Below, piece by piece: positions 34,801 to 43,152 of a stretch of 64,000 bases of DNA; positions within the stretch are counted from its first letter, which is position 1; every line of letters starts with the position of its first letter. The stretch is from Massilia sp. PDC64 (GTDB taxonomy: Bacteria > Pseudomonadota > Gammaproteobacteria > Burkholderiales > Burkholderiaceae_D). A model generated the notes under the pieces. It searched no databases. It was not told the origin of the DNA and saw only the letters and a list, made by a program, of their open reading frames with translations. The DNA lies in the NCBI RefSeq assembly GCF_900101265.1, contig NZ_FMZS01000009.1, forward strand, positions 330,463-394,462, written 5' to 3'. The position numbers and the translations under genes were made by a program.

Positions 34801-35073
34801 GAGCGCGCGGTCCGCGAAGGCGCGCTCCGGCGCCTGCGTCCGGTCCTGATGACCGCCCTCGTCGCCTCCCTCGGCTTCGTGCCGATGGCCCTGGCCACGG
34901 GCGCGGGCGCGGAAGTGCAACGGCCCCTGGCAACCGTCGTGATCGGCGGCCTGATTTCCGCGACCTTGCTGACCTTGTTTGTCCTGCCCGCCCTGTGCGC
35001 GCGTTTCGCACGCCCGGCAGCCGGTACGACGGTGCTTGAGGAGGCAGGGCCGGCTGTCTCGCACAAGGGCTGA
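31864..35073 (+). CDS. CzcA-type RND permease (second cluster, HME1 type)
   Basis: A 1069-residue heavy-metal RND pump. ATG 31864 is chosen because the chain then starts MIARIVTFAVARRW like its relatives and GGGGAG lies upstream; ATG 31840 would add eight residues. The motif DFGLIVDGAVIIVENALRRL (from about residue 421) marks the divalent-cation class. Compared with CzcA at 24869 it carries extra sequence before the LRTIQDWIV stretch (ERSAKTGLQPDGSYLTPDGA and on), so it belongs to a different branch. Substrate could be Co/Ni or Zn/Cd. There is no czcI-type gene in this cluster. Confidence 0.93.
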   Translation: MIARIVTFAVARRWLVLFATVLAALGGAVALARLPIDAVPDITNVQVQINTLAPALSPADVERQVTFPIETALAGIPGLETTRSLTRHGFAQVTAVFSDSTDIYFARQQVAERLRSAERDLPKGVAPAMGPVATGLGDIYMWTVEFANQHERSAKTGLQPDGSYLTPDGARLRSDIEKATYLRTIQDWIVAPQLKTTKGLAGIDVLGGYVKQYVVMPDPQRLAAAGLNMTTLAEALERNNTSAGAGIVERNGEALTVRADARVTTVDELGKLVVATRNGTPILVSQVAQVAVGHAVRFGSASESGHEVVLGTAVMRIGENSRTVAAAVDARLKVITRSLPPDVVVKPVLDRTRLVDATISTVAKNLIEGALLVIAVLFALLGNIRAALIAAAVIPVTMLLTSAGMLRAGVTANLMSLGALDFGLIVDGAVIIVENALRRLAERQHGAGRVLTKAERLDVVAVAAREMIRPSVYGQAIIMLVYVPLLTFQGVEGRMFMPMAVTVILALAFAFVLSLTFVPAVIALWLSKYVEERENRFLASATKRYSTWLERALGRPMLTGGIGVAAVGLALLLFSTLGQEFLPTLDEKDVLLQAWRIPGTSVDQSQSMQFGIEKAVAKLPEVKLVFSRTGTAELASDPMPPNGTDTFIILKDRSQWPEPSMSKAEVVEKIEHAVSVLPGQSYELTQPIQMRFNELLAGVRGDIAVKVYGDDFATMTQTAERIAAQLRATPGAADVQVEQVEGLPLLDARLDRDAMARVGLTAEDVYGTLAAALAGRDAGVVYEGDRRFEVVVRLPDAVKQDIDGLRRLPVATPAGGFVPLGSVASLVAAKGPNQISRENGKRRVVVQANVRGRDIAGVVQDAQARIASQVRLPAGVWLDWGGQFENLERARARLAVVVPLCFVLILFLLYSAVRSWRKTAIIFTGVPLALVGGVAALWLRGLPFSITAAVGFIALSGVAVLNGLVMMSAIDDLALRMPWERAVREGALRRLRPVLMTALVASLGFVPMALATGAGAEVQRPLATVVIGGLISATLLTLFVLPALCARFARPAAGTTVLEEAGPAVSHKG

Positions 35074-35140
35074 CAGCCTCGTGAACGAAGGCGGAATGCT
35101 AGAACACGTAAGCTCCAATTTTGGATAGCAAGGTAACGAG

Positions 35141-35983
35141 ATGAAGCAAGATCAATCGACATTGGCAAACCAGTCGGCCTGCATGGAAAGCATTTTTTCC
35201 ATCCCCAAGATGGATTGCCCATCCGAAGAGAACCTGATCCGGATGGCATTGGGCAGCGACACCGGCGTGCGCTCCCTGTCGTTCGACCTGTCGAACCGGG
35301 AATTGAAGGTGACGCATACCGGATCGGCGGAGCAAGTTCTTGAGTACCTGCTTCCACTCAAGCTGGGCGCCGCCTTGCGCAGTTCCGGCCCGGCCTCCCC
35401 AGCCTCCGGCGACCTGCCGCAGCCGAATGACCGGGACGCCGCTGAGGCGCGAACCCTGCGCCTGCTCCTGGCCATCAATGGATCGATGTTCCTGGTCGAA
35501 CTGCTAGTCGGGTGGATTGCCCAGTCCACGGGCCTGATCGCCGACTCGCTCGATATGTTTGCCGACGCAGCGGTGTATGTGCTGGCACTTTACGCCGTCG
35601 GCCGGAGCCCGGATTTGAAGGCGCGGTCGGCCCATGTCGCAGGCTGGCTCCAGGTTATCCTGGCGGTCGCCGCGCTCATCGAGGTGGGACGTCGCTTCAT
35701 GTACGGCAGCGAACCGCAATCGGGTCTGATGATCGGCATTGGCCTTGTCGCCCTAGTGGCAAACGTGACGTGCCTGGTACTCATCTTCAAGAAGCGCGAC
35801 CACGGCGCCCACATGAAGGCCAGCTATATCTTCTCCGCGAACGACGTCCTGGCCAACCTCGGGGTGGTGGTGGCCGGCGTGCTGGTCAATTGGACGGGGT
35901 CGCCTTATCCGGACCTGGTCATCGGCGTGATCATCGGCCTGATCGTCCTGAATGGCGCGCGCCGGATTCTCCAGCTGCGTTGA
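35141..35983 (+). CDS. CDF-like cation transporter with N-terminal HMA-like domain
   Basis: A 280-residue protein. The first 80 residues form an HMA-like fold with a single Cys in place of CxxC (IPKMDCPSEENLIRMAL). The rest is a six-helix CDF membrane domain that ends right after helix six, without the usual cytoplasmic C-terminal domain. The transport site is altered: helix two has Asp138-x3-Asp142 and helix five has Phe231-x3-Asp235, with Phe where CDF pumps normally have His. It precedes a PbrR/CadR-type regulator, which suggests Cd or Pb. Substrate and activity are uncertain. Confidence 0.8.
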   Translation: MKQDQSTLANQSACMESIFSIPKMDCPSEENLIRMALGSDTGVRSLSFDLSNRELKVTHTGSAEQVLEYLLPLKLGAALRSSGPASPASGDLPQPNDRDAAEARTLRLLLAINGSMFLVELLVGWIAQSTGLIADSLDMFADAAVYVLALYAVGRSPDLKARSAHVAGWLQVILAVAALIEVGRRFMYGSEPQSGLMIGIGLVALVANVTCLVLIFKKRDHGAHMKASYIFSANDVLANLGVVVAGVLVNWTGSPYPDLVIGVIIGLIVLNGARRILQLR

Positions 35984-36030
35984 CACTCCAACATTTCACT
36001 GCCCGCACGTTGCCAGAAATTGCACTAAAA

Positions 36031-36049
36031 TCCCTATAGCTACTACAAG
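36031..36049. promoter_or_regulatory. MerR-type operator dyad upstream of the PbrR/CadR-like gene
   Basis: The sequence TCCCTATAGCTACTACAAGG holds an imperfect dyad (CCTATAG and CTACAAGG) like Pb/Cd-responsive MerR operators. TTGCAC at 36020-36025 could be the -35 box of the rightward gene. It lies 19 bases before the proposed GTG start, consistent with autoregulation. Confidence 0.5.
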
Positions 36050-36067
36050 GTCCTACAGGAGATGCAA

Positions 36068-36508
36068 GTGAACATGCGGATTGGTGAACTGGCGAAGCTC
36101 GCGTCCTGCCAGCCGGAGACGATCCGGTTCTATGAACAGAAGGGCTTACTGCCGCCGCCGGTCAGGTCGCAGGCAAATTACCGCCTGTACGACGCCAGAC
36201 ATGCGGACCGTTTGCATTTCATCCGCCGCTGCCGGGCTCTCGGAATGTCGCTCGATGAAGTGGAGACCCTGCTCGGCTTTCAGGATCGTCCGGAGGCGCC
36301 GTGCGGTGGAGTGAACGACCTGGTCGACAAACACATTCTTGAGATCGACCGACAGATCGCCGAACTCCACGTCCTCCATGCGGAGCTAAGCGATATGCGC
36401 AAACGATGCGACTCGGCGCGTCCCGCTGCACACTGCGAAATCCTGAAACAGCTGAGCGAGTCAGTGCAGCCTGGCGATGCCGTCATCGCCAGGGAAAAGA
36501 ACTTGTAA
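36068..36508 (+). CDS. MerR-family Pb/Cd-responsive regulator (PbrR/CadR-like)
   Basis: A 146-residue regulator with the N-terminal winged helix (RIGELAKLASCQPETIRFYE), dimerisation helix and a Cys-rich C-terminus. Cys14, Cys79, Cys114 and Cys123 match the Pb/Cd ligand pattern of PbrR and CadR. The GTG at 36068 is preferred: GGAG is six bases upstream and the start MNMRIGEL mirrors MNIQIGEL of PbrR; ATG 36062 and ATG 36074 are alternatives. It probably controls itself and the neighbouring transporter, and perhaps the 29295 promoter. It is the only MerR gene in the window and is not of CueR type. Confidence 0.88.
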   Translation: MNMRIGELAKLASCQPETIRFYEQKGLLPPPVRSQANYRLYDARHADRLHFIRRCRALGMSLDEVETLLGFQDRPEAPCGGVNDLVDKHILEIDRQIAELHVLHAELSDMRKRCDSARPAAHCEILKQLSESVQPGDAVIAREKNL

Positions 36509-36532
36509 AGATCCCGAATAAAGGAAATACGG

Positions 36533-36889
36533 ATGAAGACGATAAGAACAACACGGATCGCAGGCCTCATGGCGATGCTCGTCCTGGCCGGCTGCGCCGA
36601 CCCGAGAATCGGGCCGAACAGCAAACCCGGCTGGGTCACCGAACTGTATGCGCCGGAAACACTGCAGGCGAATCGCCCGAGTTGCCTTGCAGGGCTCAGC
36701 CCCGAGCAAATGGCTGGTCATCGATACGCCGAAGTCAGCGTCTCGCACGGCCGCTCCCGAACCTATGTGAGCGCCCTGGTACCGGCATCGATGACGCTGC
36801 ATCCTCACGACAAGGTCGAAATCTCTCCGCCATCCTGCAAGGACGGGGCGGTGCCGGAAGTCGTCCAGATCCTTGAGCACGCGCCCTGA
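36533..36889 (+). CDS. Small lipoprotein of unknown function
   Basis: A 118-residue lipoprotein with lipobox LVLAGC (Cys near residue 21) and AAAGGAAA before its ATG. The mature part (PGWVTELYAPETLQAN, YAEVSVSHGRSRTYVSALVP) has no obvious metal cluster but two Cys (RPSCLAG, PPSCKDG). It follows the MerR gene by 24 bases and converges with the barrel gene at 36903. I recognise no family. Confidence 0.6.
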   Translation: MKTIRTTRIAGLMAMLVLAGCADPRIGPNSKPGWVTELYAPETLQANRPSCLAGLSPEQMAGHRYAEVSVSHGRSRTYVSALVPASMTLHPHDKVEISPPSCKDGAVPEVVQILEHAP

Positions 36890-36902
36890 CAGAATGCGGG
36901 CG

Positions 36903-37736
36903 TCAGAACCTCTTGCTGATTCCGAATGAAAAGAAGCTGCGTGGCGACGTCGAACCCGCCGCGCCGGCGCCGACACTGAAGTCCAGCTGTACGTCGCGAT
37001 TCAGCAGATAGGCCACGCCCATGTCCAGAATGACCGAGGTTTTGCCGTTTTTCTCCTCGGGGGATTGCACGCCGCCATCAACGAACAGGTTGAGCCTCGG
37101 ACTGGCGTTGTACCCCAATGTCAGCGCCATCAACCCCGCGGTGAACACTCGGTTCTGGTCGTCTTCGTAAACGGCGATTCCCACGTTTGGATTGATCGAC
37201 CACTGCGAGCCAATGTCCCAGTCGGCCGCGAGCCGGACATCTCCAGTCGTATGCCGCGTGCGGAAGTCGCCCGACCCCGATGCGGGAAAAACGCGCACAA
37301 TGACGCCAAGTGAAGGTTGGTTCGAGTCTTCCGGAGCCGTGATTTGATACTTCGCGCCAAGCGATATCGGGGCACTGCCCTCGCTGACGGCCACGCCAGT
37401 CACCGGATCCGATACTCTTTGCCGCGAGTAGGTGTTGCTCTCCACACGTAATTCCCACCTGTTGTCCAGGCCAAAACGCAACAAGGTGGGAATAAACAGG
37501 CGCTGATCCGATACCTGACGGCTCCCGTGATCTTCCCTCTGTAGGCCAGCTTCGATTTGAAATTGACCTGCGCTCAGGACTGTGCTGCCATCGGCGATGC
37601 CGGGACGGTCTGGGTTGATATAGTCGTCCTCTTGGGCAAACGCCGTCGATGACCATTGCAACAATAACCCGGCCAAAACGCCAGTGACTAGCCTGAGCGA
37701 AAAGCAGCCATGCTTCCAGGGTAGATCGATTGACAT
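36903..37736 (-). CDS. Outer-membrane beta-barrel protein (phenol MetA/transporter-like)
   Basis: A 277-residue protein with a signal peptide (LVTGVLAGLLLQWSSTAFA) and the NPDRPGIADGSTVLSAGQFQ start of the Phenol_MetA_deg-type barrel family. Alternating beta-strands run to a C-terminal Phe (SFFSFGISKRF), the usual barrel-insertion signal. It is often annotated simply as transporter; its cargo is unknown. It is the last gene of the metal part, transcribed against the MerR unit. Confidence 0.78.
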   Translation of the reverse strand: MSIDLPWKHGCFSLRLVTGVLAGLLLQWSSTAFAQEDDYINPDRPGIADGSTVLSAGQFQIEAGLQREDHGSRQVSDQRLFIPTLLRFGLDNRWELRVESNTYSRQRVSDPVTGVAVSEGSAPISLGAKYQITAPEDSNQPSLGVIVRVFPASGSGDFRTRHTTGDVRLAADWDIGSQWSINPNVGIAVYEDDQNRVFTAGLMALTLGYNASPRLNLFVDGGVQSPEEKNGKTSVILDMGVAYLLNRDVQLDFSVGAGAAGSTSPRSFFSFGISKRF

Positions 37737-38136
37737 GCTAGGAGCTTTCTTTTTCTTGAAGGAATGCGTCAGTGTCCGGACAGCTGGACTCGTCCCTTGA
37801 CGGTTGGGTCAACGCGACGTGCGCATATGTGGAAATCCACCGAGGTTCCTTTGATGAACCCAACGGTGGCTCATCTGGCAGTCGAACTGGACATAGAATG
37901 CACTCGTACGGATGTCAAATTCTACTAGCCCGCGCAGATGCACGAACAGCACCAGTGCAGGCCATACGAGTCGCAACGGTCAGCGACCACCCCAGTCGCT
38001 TGCACCTGCACTAACAGTCGGAACACCTAAGAATTGCAACAAACATAAGATTTTTAATAAGCAACATGGTAAGCTTGCTGGGCATATTGGTAAGCGCTTC
38101 TTCATTGCGCGGGATGCATAGGGACGTTGGCATTGC
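37737..38136. other. 400-bp region between barrel gene and Hachiman system
   Basis: No convincing gene is seen. A small inverted pair, TTGAC-GGTTGG-GTCAA, lies near 37790-37806. The right part becomes AT-rich just before hamA and probably holds its promoter. It marks the change from metal cargo to defence cargo. Confidence 0.4.
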
Positions 38137-38991
38137 ATGAATCTCAAACATACGACTTGGCTAAAAATTTCCCCGGTGAAACTTAAGAGTACCGATGGAA
38201 CCGAGATCAGTGTCTTCGAGCTGGATATTGACCATGCGGACGACTTAGCCCTGACGCAATGGGCCACGCACTTCCGTAATCACTACTGTCTTGATAGCAA
38301 AATAGACCGCCTCAGGAAGGGAACAGGAAAGTCTCGAGATCAGTATCTCATGGACATGGTGTTTCCGGATAAGACCGACGACTTTGGCCCCGCGACCCGC
38401 TCCGGTGACTTCGCCGAAATTCTCATCGCAGACCTTTTGGAGTCCCAGTTCGGATTTTGGATTCCGCGTACTCGCTATGACGACAAACTCGTGCGCAACG
38501 AATCCCCTAAGGGGACTGACGTTCTAGGATTCCGATTCGCCGGTTCGGGCCCGGCTGTCCCATCTAAGCATGATGTGCTTGTGTCATTCGAATCAAAGGC
38601 GCAACTCAGCAGCGGGAAGCCCAAAGCGAAGCTGCAAGAGGCAGTCGTTGATTCCGCGAAGGACGCTATGCGCATCTCGGAATCACTCAACGCAATGAAG
38701 CGTCGCCTTATCGACCGTAACGACGACGAAGGAGCAGACAAAGTGGAAAGGTTTCAGGAGGGACTTCAAGTCCCCTATGTCCGGATGTCAGGCGCCGCCG
38801 CAGTTTTTTGCTCGAGCGTCTACGACCCTGAGGCTATTTCCAAGACGACGGACTGTTCGGGCCACGAGAATGCGGGCAACCTAATGCTCGTCGTTGTTCA
38901 TTCTGCGACGCTTATGAAATTCGTCCATGCCCTCTACCATAGGGCAGCTATCGAAGCACTGCTGTGCGGGAGTGAGTCGGATGCAGCCTAG
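38137..38991 (+). CDS. hamA: Hachiman defence nuclease subunit HamA (DUF1837)
   Basis: A 284-residue DUF1837 protein, the effector half of the Hachiman anti-phage system. A PD-(D/E)xK-type core is visible: the helix GDFAEILIADLLESQFGF (from residue 90), GTDVLGFRF with Asp128, and FESKAQ with Glu152 and Lys154. Length and partner match the known family. Its 3' end overlaps hamB by 11 bases. In known systems HamA binds HamB and degrades DNA after the helicase senses damaged or invading DNA. All key acidic and Lys residues are present, so it looks functional. Confidence 0.9.
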   Translation: MNLKHTTWLKISPVKLKSTDGTEISVFELDIDHADDLALTQWATHFRNHYCLDSKIDRLRKGTGKSRDQYLMDMVFPDKTDDFGPATRSGDFAEILIADLLESQFGFWIPRTRYDDKLVRNESPKGTDVLGFRFAGSGPAVPSKHDVLVSFESKAQLSSGKPKAKLQEAVVDSAKDAMRISESLNAMKRRLIDRNDDEGADKVERFQEGLQVPYVRMSGAAAVFCSSVYDPEAISKTTDCSGHENAGNLMLVVVHSATLMKFVHALYHRAAIEALLCGSESDAA

Positions 38992-41900
38992 CGCTCGTGC
39001 CAGATACGCTGCTGCGGTAACCCTTTCCAAGAGCAAGATGTATGAGTACGGGGTACCAGAGGAGTCCCACATTGTGCTGCCTGACGGGCTAGAGTTGGAG
39101 ATGCAGTTCCCTCTGGCGGTCGGAACACTCGGCGATATCGCTTCGGAAATAGTAGCGGCTTCCATCGGATCAAGGAACTCGAATCCGACGCCACGTAGCG
39201 AAGTAGTTTTCTCCGCTCAGATCCTGCAAGCCTTCGACGATTCGTTGCTCAACGAGGAGCTGTCGGTTGACCTCCGACTGCTTTCTGCAGCGGGGTTCTA
39301 CTTAGGCGACGTGCCGGGAAACGCGGCTGTTCAGGTCTCGAAGGTTAAAGAGCTTATTGGCCAACGAGGCGATTATTTAGGTGAAGCTCTCGCGAAGGCG
39401 CTGGACAAACCATGGGAGCTGCCGGGCAGCACCCGTGCTACGCATCGCGCAACGGCCGTTCTAGCGGCCCTCGGCGAGCATTTTAGGACAGGAGGCTCAG
39501 TAGATCTTGCAGTCGACGCCATCCGGAGCCTACGCAATTGGGCGTATAGGAGTGCGTCACCGCATGATCTCTTGATGGCCGATCTGCTCGGCGCCGTGAG
39601 CGCGACGCGCATCGCGAATTCAGCTTGGACTCTGTTACCCCAGTACAGTGGGCTGCCGTCCGAATACTGGGACGCGTACCTGTCGCGTACCTCGTCCATT
39701 AAAGAAATGTGGCCGTCGCAGCGCTTACTTGGGGAAGCCGGACTTTACCGAGGGCTCTCAGGCGTAGTCCAGATGCCGACGAGTTCAGGAAAATCACGCG
39801 CTACCGAACTAGTTATCCGCTCTGCGTTCCTTTCAGGCCGGACAAGACTTGCGTTGGTTGTAGCGCCGTTTCGCGCCCTTTGCCAGGAGGTCGCAAACGA
39901 TTTGACCAACGCATTCAAAGAAGACGGCTACGAGGTGAACCAGCCTAGCGACGCACTCCAAGTTGATGTAGCTGCATACGTCTTTGGGGTTTTGCCTGAA
40001 TCGCCCCCAAGGGTCGTTGTGCTTACGCCCGAGAAGCTCCTTTACATGCTGCGGCAAGATCCCGACATCGTTCAAGAGGCTGGTCTCGTAGTTTATGACG
40101 AAGGACATCAGTTCGACACTGGAATCAGAGGGGTGACATACGAGCTACTACTGACGTCGATTAAACGGTTATTGCCGGCTTGTGCTCAGATCGTGCTGAT
40201 CTCGGCGGTGATCCAAAACGCGGTAGCAATTTCGTCTTGGCTCTTGGGCGGCGCCTCGCAGGTTGTGTCTGACCAGTCCTTGCAAGCGAGGCGTCTGGTC
40301 GCCTTTGCGAGCTTTCCTACAGGAAGCGATGGCCAGTTGGGTTTCAATCTGGCCAGTCCGGGCGAGCAGGAATTCTTCGTTCCACGTGTAATAGTACGGG
40401 AAAAGCAGCCCCGCCTTCCCAGGGAAAGAACGGACAGGTTTTTCCCAACTGATGAGACCGGCTCGACCGCGCTATATCTAGCGCTGCGCCTCGTTGGAAA
40501 CGGCGGCGTTGCCATTTATGCTGGTAAGAAGCTATCGGCCGCTAAGATTGTCCGCGACGCGGTAGAGCAGGTATTCGGACGTGGGGTATCACTCGATCCG
40601 CCTTCAGTGTCCAGCAATCCGGAGGAGCTTCGCCGATTTCAGAACTTATACCGCGAGAATTTCGGCGAGGAGTCGTACCTGACGAAAGCAGCTGCGCTCG
40701 GCATATTTGCACATCATGGGAATACTCCTCAGGGCATACGGATCTCAGTCGAGCATGCAATGCGGCAGCGCCTTATCCGGCTCATCGTCTGCACATCCAC
40801 ACTAGCCCAAGGGGTGAACCTGCCGATTCGGTACCTGCTTGTCACCAGTTCCATGCAAGGCAGGGAATCAATCAAGGCCAGAGATTTTCATAATCTTATG
40901 GGAAGAGCGGGCCGTGCTGGCATGTACGGCGAAGGTACGGTCATCTTTACAGACCATCGACTGTACGACGAGCGGCGCAAAAACGCTAGGCGCTGGAGCG
41001 ACTCATTGCAGTTGGTGAATCCGAGCGGAGCCGGTCCTACAGGAAGTACACTGCTCTCGCTGTTCGACCCGTTGCGAAACGAAACAGGAACAAATACCCT
41101 CGCTACGCCAAGCCCAGTTGCGATCGCCGCTCGTATCGTTGATGACTGGGAGGAGCTCTACAAAGCAGTTGGAAGCTTAACGTCCGCGCTGCGGAACAAC
41201 GGCTTTTCCACAGAGTCGCTTCGCGAGCAACTCAGGGCGAAGAAAAGTATTGTCGAGGCGATAGAGAGTTTCCTGATGACGTACCGCAGCGATTTAAGCT
41301 CCGCGGTTTTCATTGCTGCGGCTCGTGACTTGGCTGGTGAAACGTTGGCCCACTCCCTTGCCGATCCGGCACAACAGGAAATGCTCAGCGAAATATTCGA
41401 AGCAGTAGGGCGGCGGATCGAAAGGCTGGTTCCAGAACCTGAAGTTCAAAGCCGGTTTGGGCGTACGCTCTTAGGAATTGACAAATCCCTCGAGATTGAA
41501 GCATGGGTGAAAAGTAATCTACAGTCGCTCGAGCAGATAAACTCCGACGTCGTATTGTTTGAGGCGCTTTGGCCCCTTCTTATCGCATTGTCCAGTGAAA
41601 AGCGCCTGACCGATACCGAACCAGGAAACGCCATCCGGACACTGGCGGGCGGATGGCTTGATGGCAACTCTTTCGGCCAGATGCTTGCAGAGGTTGACGC
41701 GCTTGGCGGAACATATCCTCACGGAAGTCAGAGACGGAAGTTCGACATTGACCAAATAGTAGGGCTTTGCGAGCAGGCATTCGGATTTGAATTCTCTTTA
41801 CTAATCGCCGCGGTAAAAGAGTCGTTTGCCTCACTCACTACTGAAGAGGCCGCCGCAGTGTTTAGTAAGTGCGCTGATACTTTGCAGAAACGGCTAAAGT

Positions 41901-42094
41901 ACGGTCTCCCCAATTCGGAATGTGTTGCCTATTTTGAAGCCGGATATGGAGACAGGGTCGTCGCGCAGTCGCTTGCAGCGGCAGTTTGGTGGGAGAGCGT
42001 CACGACAAGCAGCGACGTTAGACGCTTAGCAAGACAATATCCGGAGGATTTTGAGCAAGTCTTGCGCGACTTTCCTTCATACTTTTCGAAATGA
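38981..42094 (+). CDS. hamB: Hachiman defence helicase HamB
   Basis: A 1037-residue SF2 helicase. ATG 38981 has GGGAG eight bases upstream and overlaps the hamA end; the longer upstream frame lies inside hamA. Motifs in order: Walker A QMPTSSGKSRAT (about residue 265-271), LVVAPFRALC, VVLTPEKLLYML, Walker B variant DEGH (about 373), then STLAQGVNLP and the motif-VI stretch FHNLMGRAGRAGMYGEG (about 635-650). A long C-terminal region of unknown fold follows. It should translocate on DNA and control HamA. The gene is intact. Confidence 0.92.
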   Translation: MQPSARARYAAAVTLSKSKMYEYGVPEESHIVLPDGLELEMQFPLAVGTLGDIASEIVAASIGSRNSNPTPRSEVVFSAQILQAFDDSLLNEELSVDLRLLSAAGFYLGDVPGNAAVQVSKVKELIGQRGDYLGEALAKALDKPWELPGSTRATHRATAVLAALGEHFRTGGSVDLAVDAIRSLRNWAYRSASPHDLLMADLLGAVSATRIANSAWTLLPQYSGLPSEYWDAYLSRTSSIKEMWPSQRLLGEAGLYRGLSGVVQMPTSSGKSRATELVIRSAFLSGRTRLALVVAPFRALCQEVANDLTNAFKEDGYEVNQPSDALQVDVAAYVFGVLPESPPRVVVLTPEKLLYMLRQDPDIVQEAGLVVYDEGHQFDTGIRGVTYELLLTSIKRLLPACAQIVLISAVIQNAVAISSWLLGGASQVVSDQSLQARRLVAFASFPTGSDGQLGFNLASPGEQEFFVPRVIVREKQPRLPRERTDRFFPTDETGSTALYLALRLVGNGGVAIYAGKKLSAAKIVRDAVEQVFGRGVSLDPPSVSSNPEELRRFQNLYRENFGEESYLTKAAALGIFAHHGNTPQGIRISVEHAMRQRLIRLIVCTSTLAQGVNLPIRYLLVTSSMQGRESIKARDFHNLMGRAGRAGMYGEGTVIFTDHRLYDERRKNARRWSDSLQLVNPSGAGPTGSTLLSLFDPLRNETGTNTLATPSPVAIAARIVDDWEELYKAVGSLTSALRNNGFSTESLREQLRAKKSIVEAIESFLMTYRSDLSSAVFIAAARDLAGETLAHSLADPAQQEMLSEIFEAVGRRIERLVPEPEVQSRFGRTLLGIDKSLEIEAWVKSNLQSLEQINSDVVLFEALWPLLIALSSEKRLTDTEPGNAIRTLAGGWLDGNSFGQMLAEVDALGGTYPHGSQRRKFDIDQIVGLCEQAFGFEFSLLIAAVKESFASLTTEEAAAVFSKCADTLQKRLKYGLPNSECVAYFEAGYGDRVVAQSLAAAVWWESVTTSSDVRRLARQYPEDFEQVLRDFPSYFSK

Positions 42095-42437
42095 CTAGGC
42101 CACTGCAGCGACTAGCTAGACGGCTGCTTTAAAACAGGGCCCGAATATTTTAGCGAAATTCAATTTCTTAGAAATGGTTTAAAAAATTATCAGAAACGCA
42201 TCCTGCACATTAGGAATCGGCCGAGCGCATCGCATTATTTCCCGGCGGTTGGCCTAGCAACTTGATTTGTATCGTGCAAGGTTCCGGTCGCGTCAGTAGG
42301 CGCCGTATGGCTTCGATGCGGATGTGATGTATTCGCTTGGGCCAGTAAGCCTTCGTGCACTATATGTGACATCAAACATCTGGCTTTAGCGTCTCAATAC
42401 TAATGCTGGTTAGATTTCGAGGACAGAATCCGAGAAG
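42095..42437. other. 343-bp AT-rich intergenic region after hamB
   Basis: This lies between the end of hamB and the 3' end of the leftward orphan gene at 42438. I see no gene, no strong hairpin and no direct repeats. Base composition turns clearly more AT-rich here and stays so to about 45 kb. Confidence 0.4.
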
Positions 42438-43076
42438 TTACGCGACGTAAGTGTCCTTTTGGTTGCGAGCGGCTTTGATGACGTCACTGGGCCGACCAAG
42501 CGCATCTTTCGGGGCGACTGGGATGGCCAGGTTACCCATTTCCTTCGCGATCCAGCCATTTGGAAAGTGAAACCACGTTGCGAGTGACCAAGTATCCGCA
42601 CATTCGCCGTAAGCCTTCAAAATTTCGCTGATGACTTGAAGGGGTTGATACATAGCGTCAAATTGATAACGAGGATAGTATACTTTTCCATCGTATGTGA
42701 CGCTGAATATTCGCCTGCGACGCTTCCACTCACTTGCGGGAAGTGACTTTTTCGCTGGAGGCTTTTTCTGCAGCTTGTTGATATCTTCCGCTGTCAACCA
42801 GTCGCCTTCCTCGAACACTTCGTTTACTGTAGCCATCCGAGCAATGCGGTCTTCGAGCATGAAACTGCCCGGACGAACTTGGGTGACAATTAATCGCGCC
42901 ATCTTATCCGCCGATTCAACTAGATCCTGGAAAAAATTGCTTCTAGCTAGGATCTGGACTGCTTTTTCTATGCCTTCTTCGAGCGATTCTACAACGCTTA
43001 CCGGGAGGTGACGCGGCACGTTAATCATAAATCTCAGTAACTTTAGATCCTCGTCTTCCCTCAATGGTACGGTCAT
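42438..43076 (-). CDS. Unknown protein, possibly with MbcA/ParS-like C-terminus
   Basis: A 212-residue protein of unknown function. ATG 43076 has AAGGAAG upstream, better than the TTG at 43094. A middle segment (SVTYDGKVYYPRYQFDAMYQ) and a C-terminal part (WSLATWFHFPNGWIAKEMGN, then PVAPKDALGRPSDVIKAA) resemble the layout of DUF2384/MbcA-type antitoxins, in which a WF-x-PN helix precedes a P-x-D/A-L motif. That likeness is weak. It is the last of four leftward small genes beside Hachiman. Confidence 0.5.
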   Translation of the reverse strand: MTVPLREDEDLKLLRFMINVPRHLPVSVVESLEEGIEKAVQILARSNFFQDLVESADKMARLIVTQVRPGSFMLEDRIARMATVNEVFEEGDWLTAEDINKLQKKPPAKKSLPASEWKRRRRIFSVTYDGKVYYPRYQFDAMYQPLQVISEILKAYGECADTWSLATWFHFPNGWIAKEMGNLAIPVAPKDALGRPSDVIKAARNQKDTYVA

Positions 43077-43152
43077 CGATTCTTCCTTATTCAAAGCACC
43101 TTTGCTTGCGCTCTTTTTTAAGCCAAAGGTAGCATTCTGCCCGCGGAGGCAA

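Noticed and set aside
32113..35118. 1001-residue open frame antisense to the second czcA-type gene
   Set aside because: The sense strand encodes an intact RND pump with all motifs; the antisense product is low-complexity and has no ribosome site.
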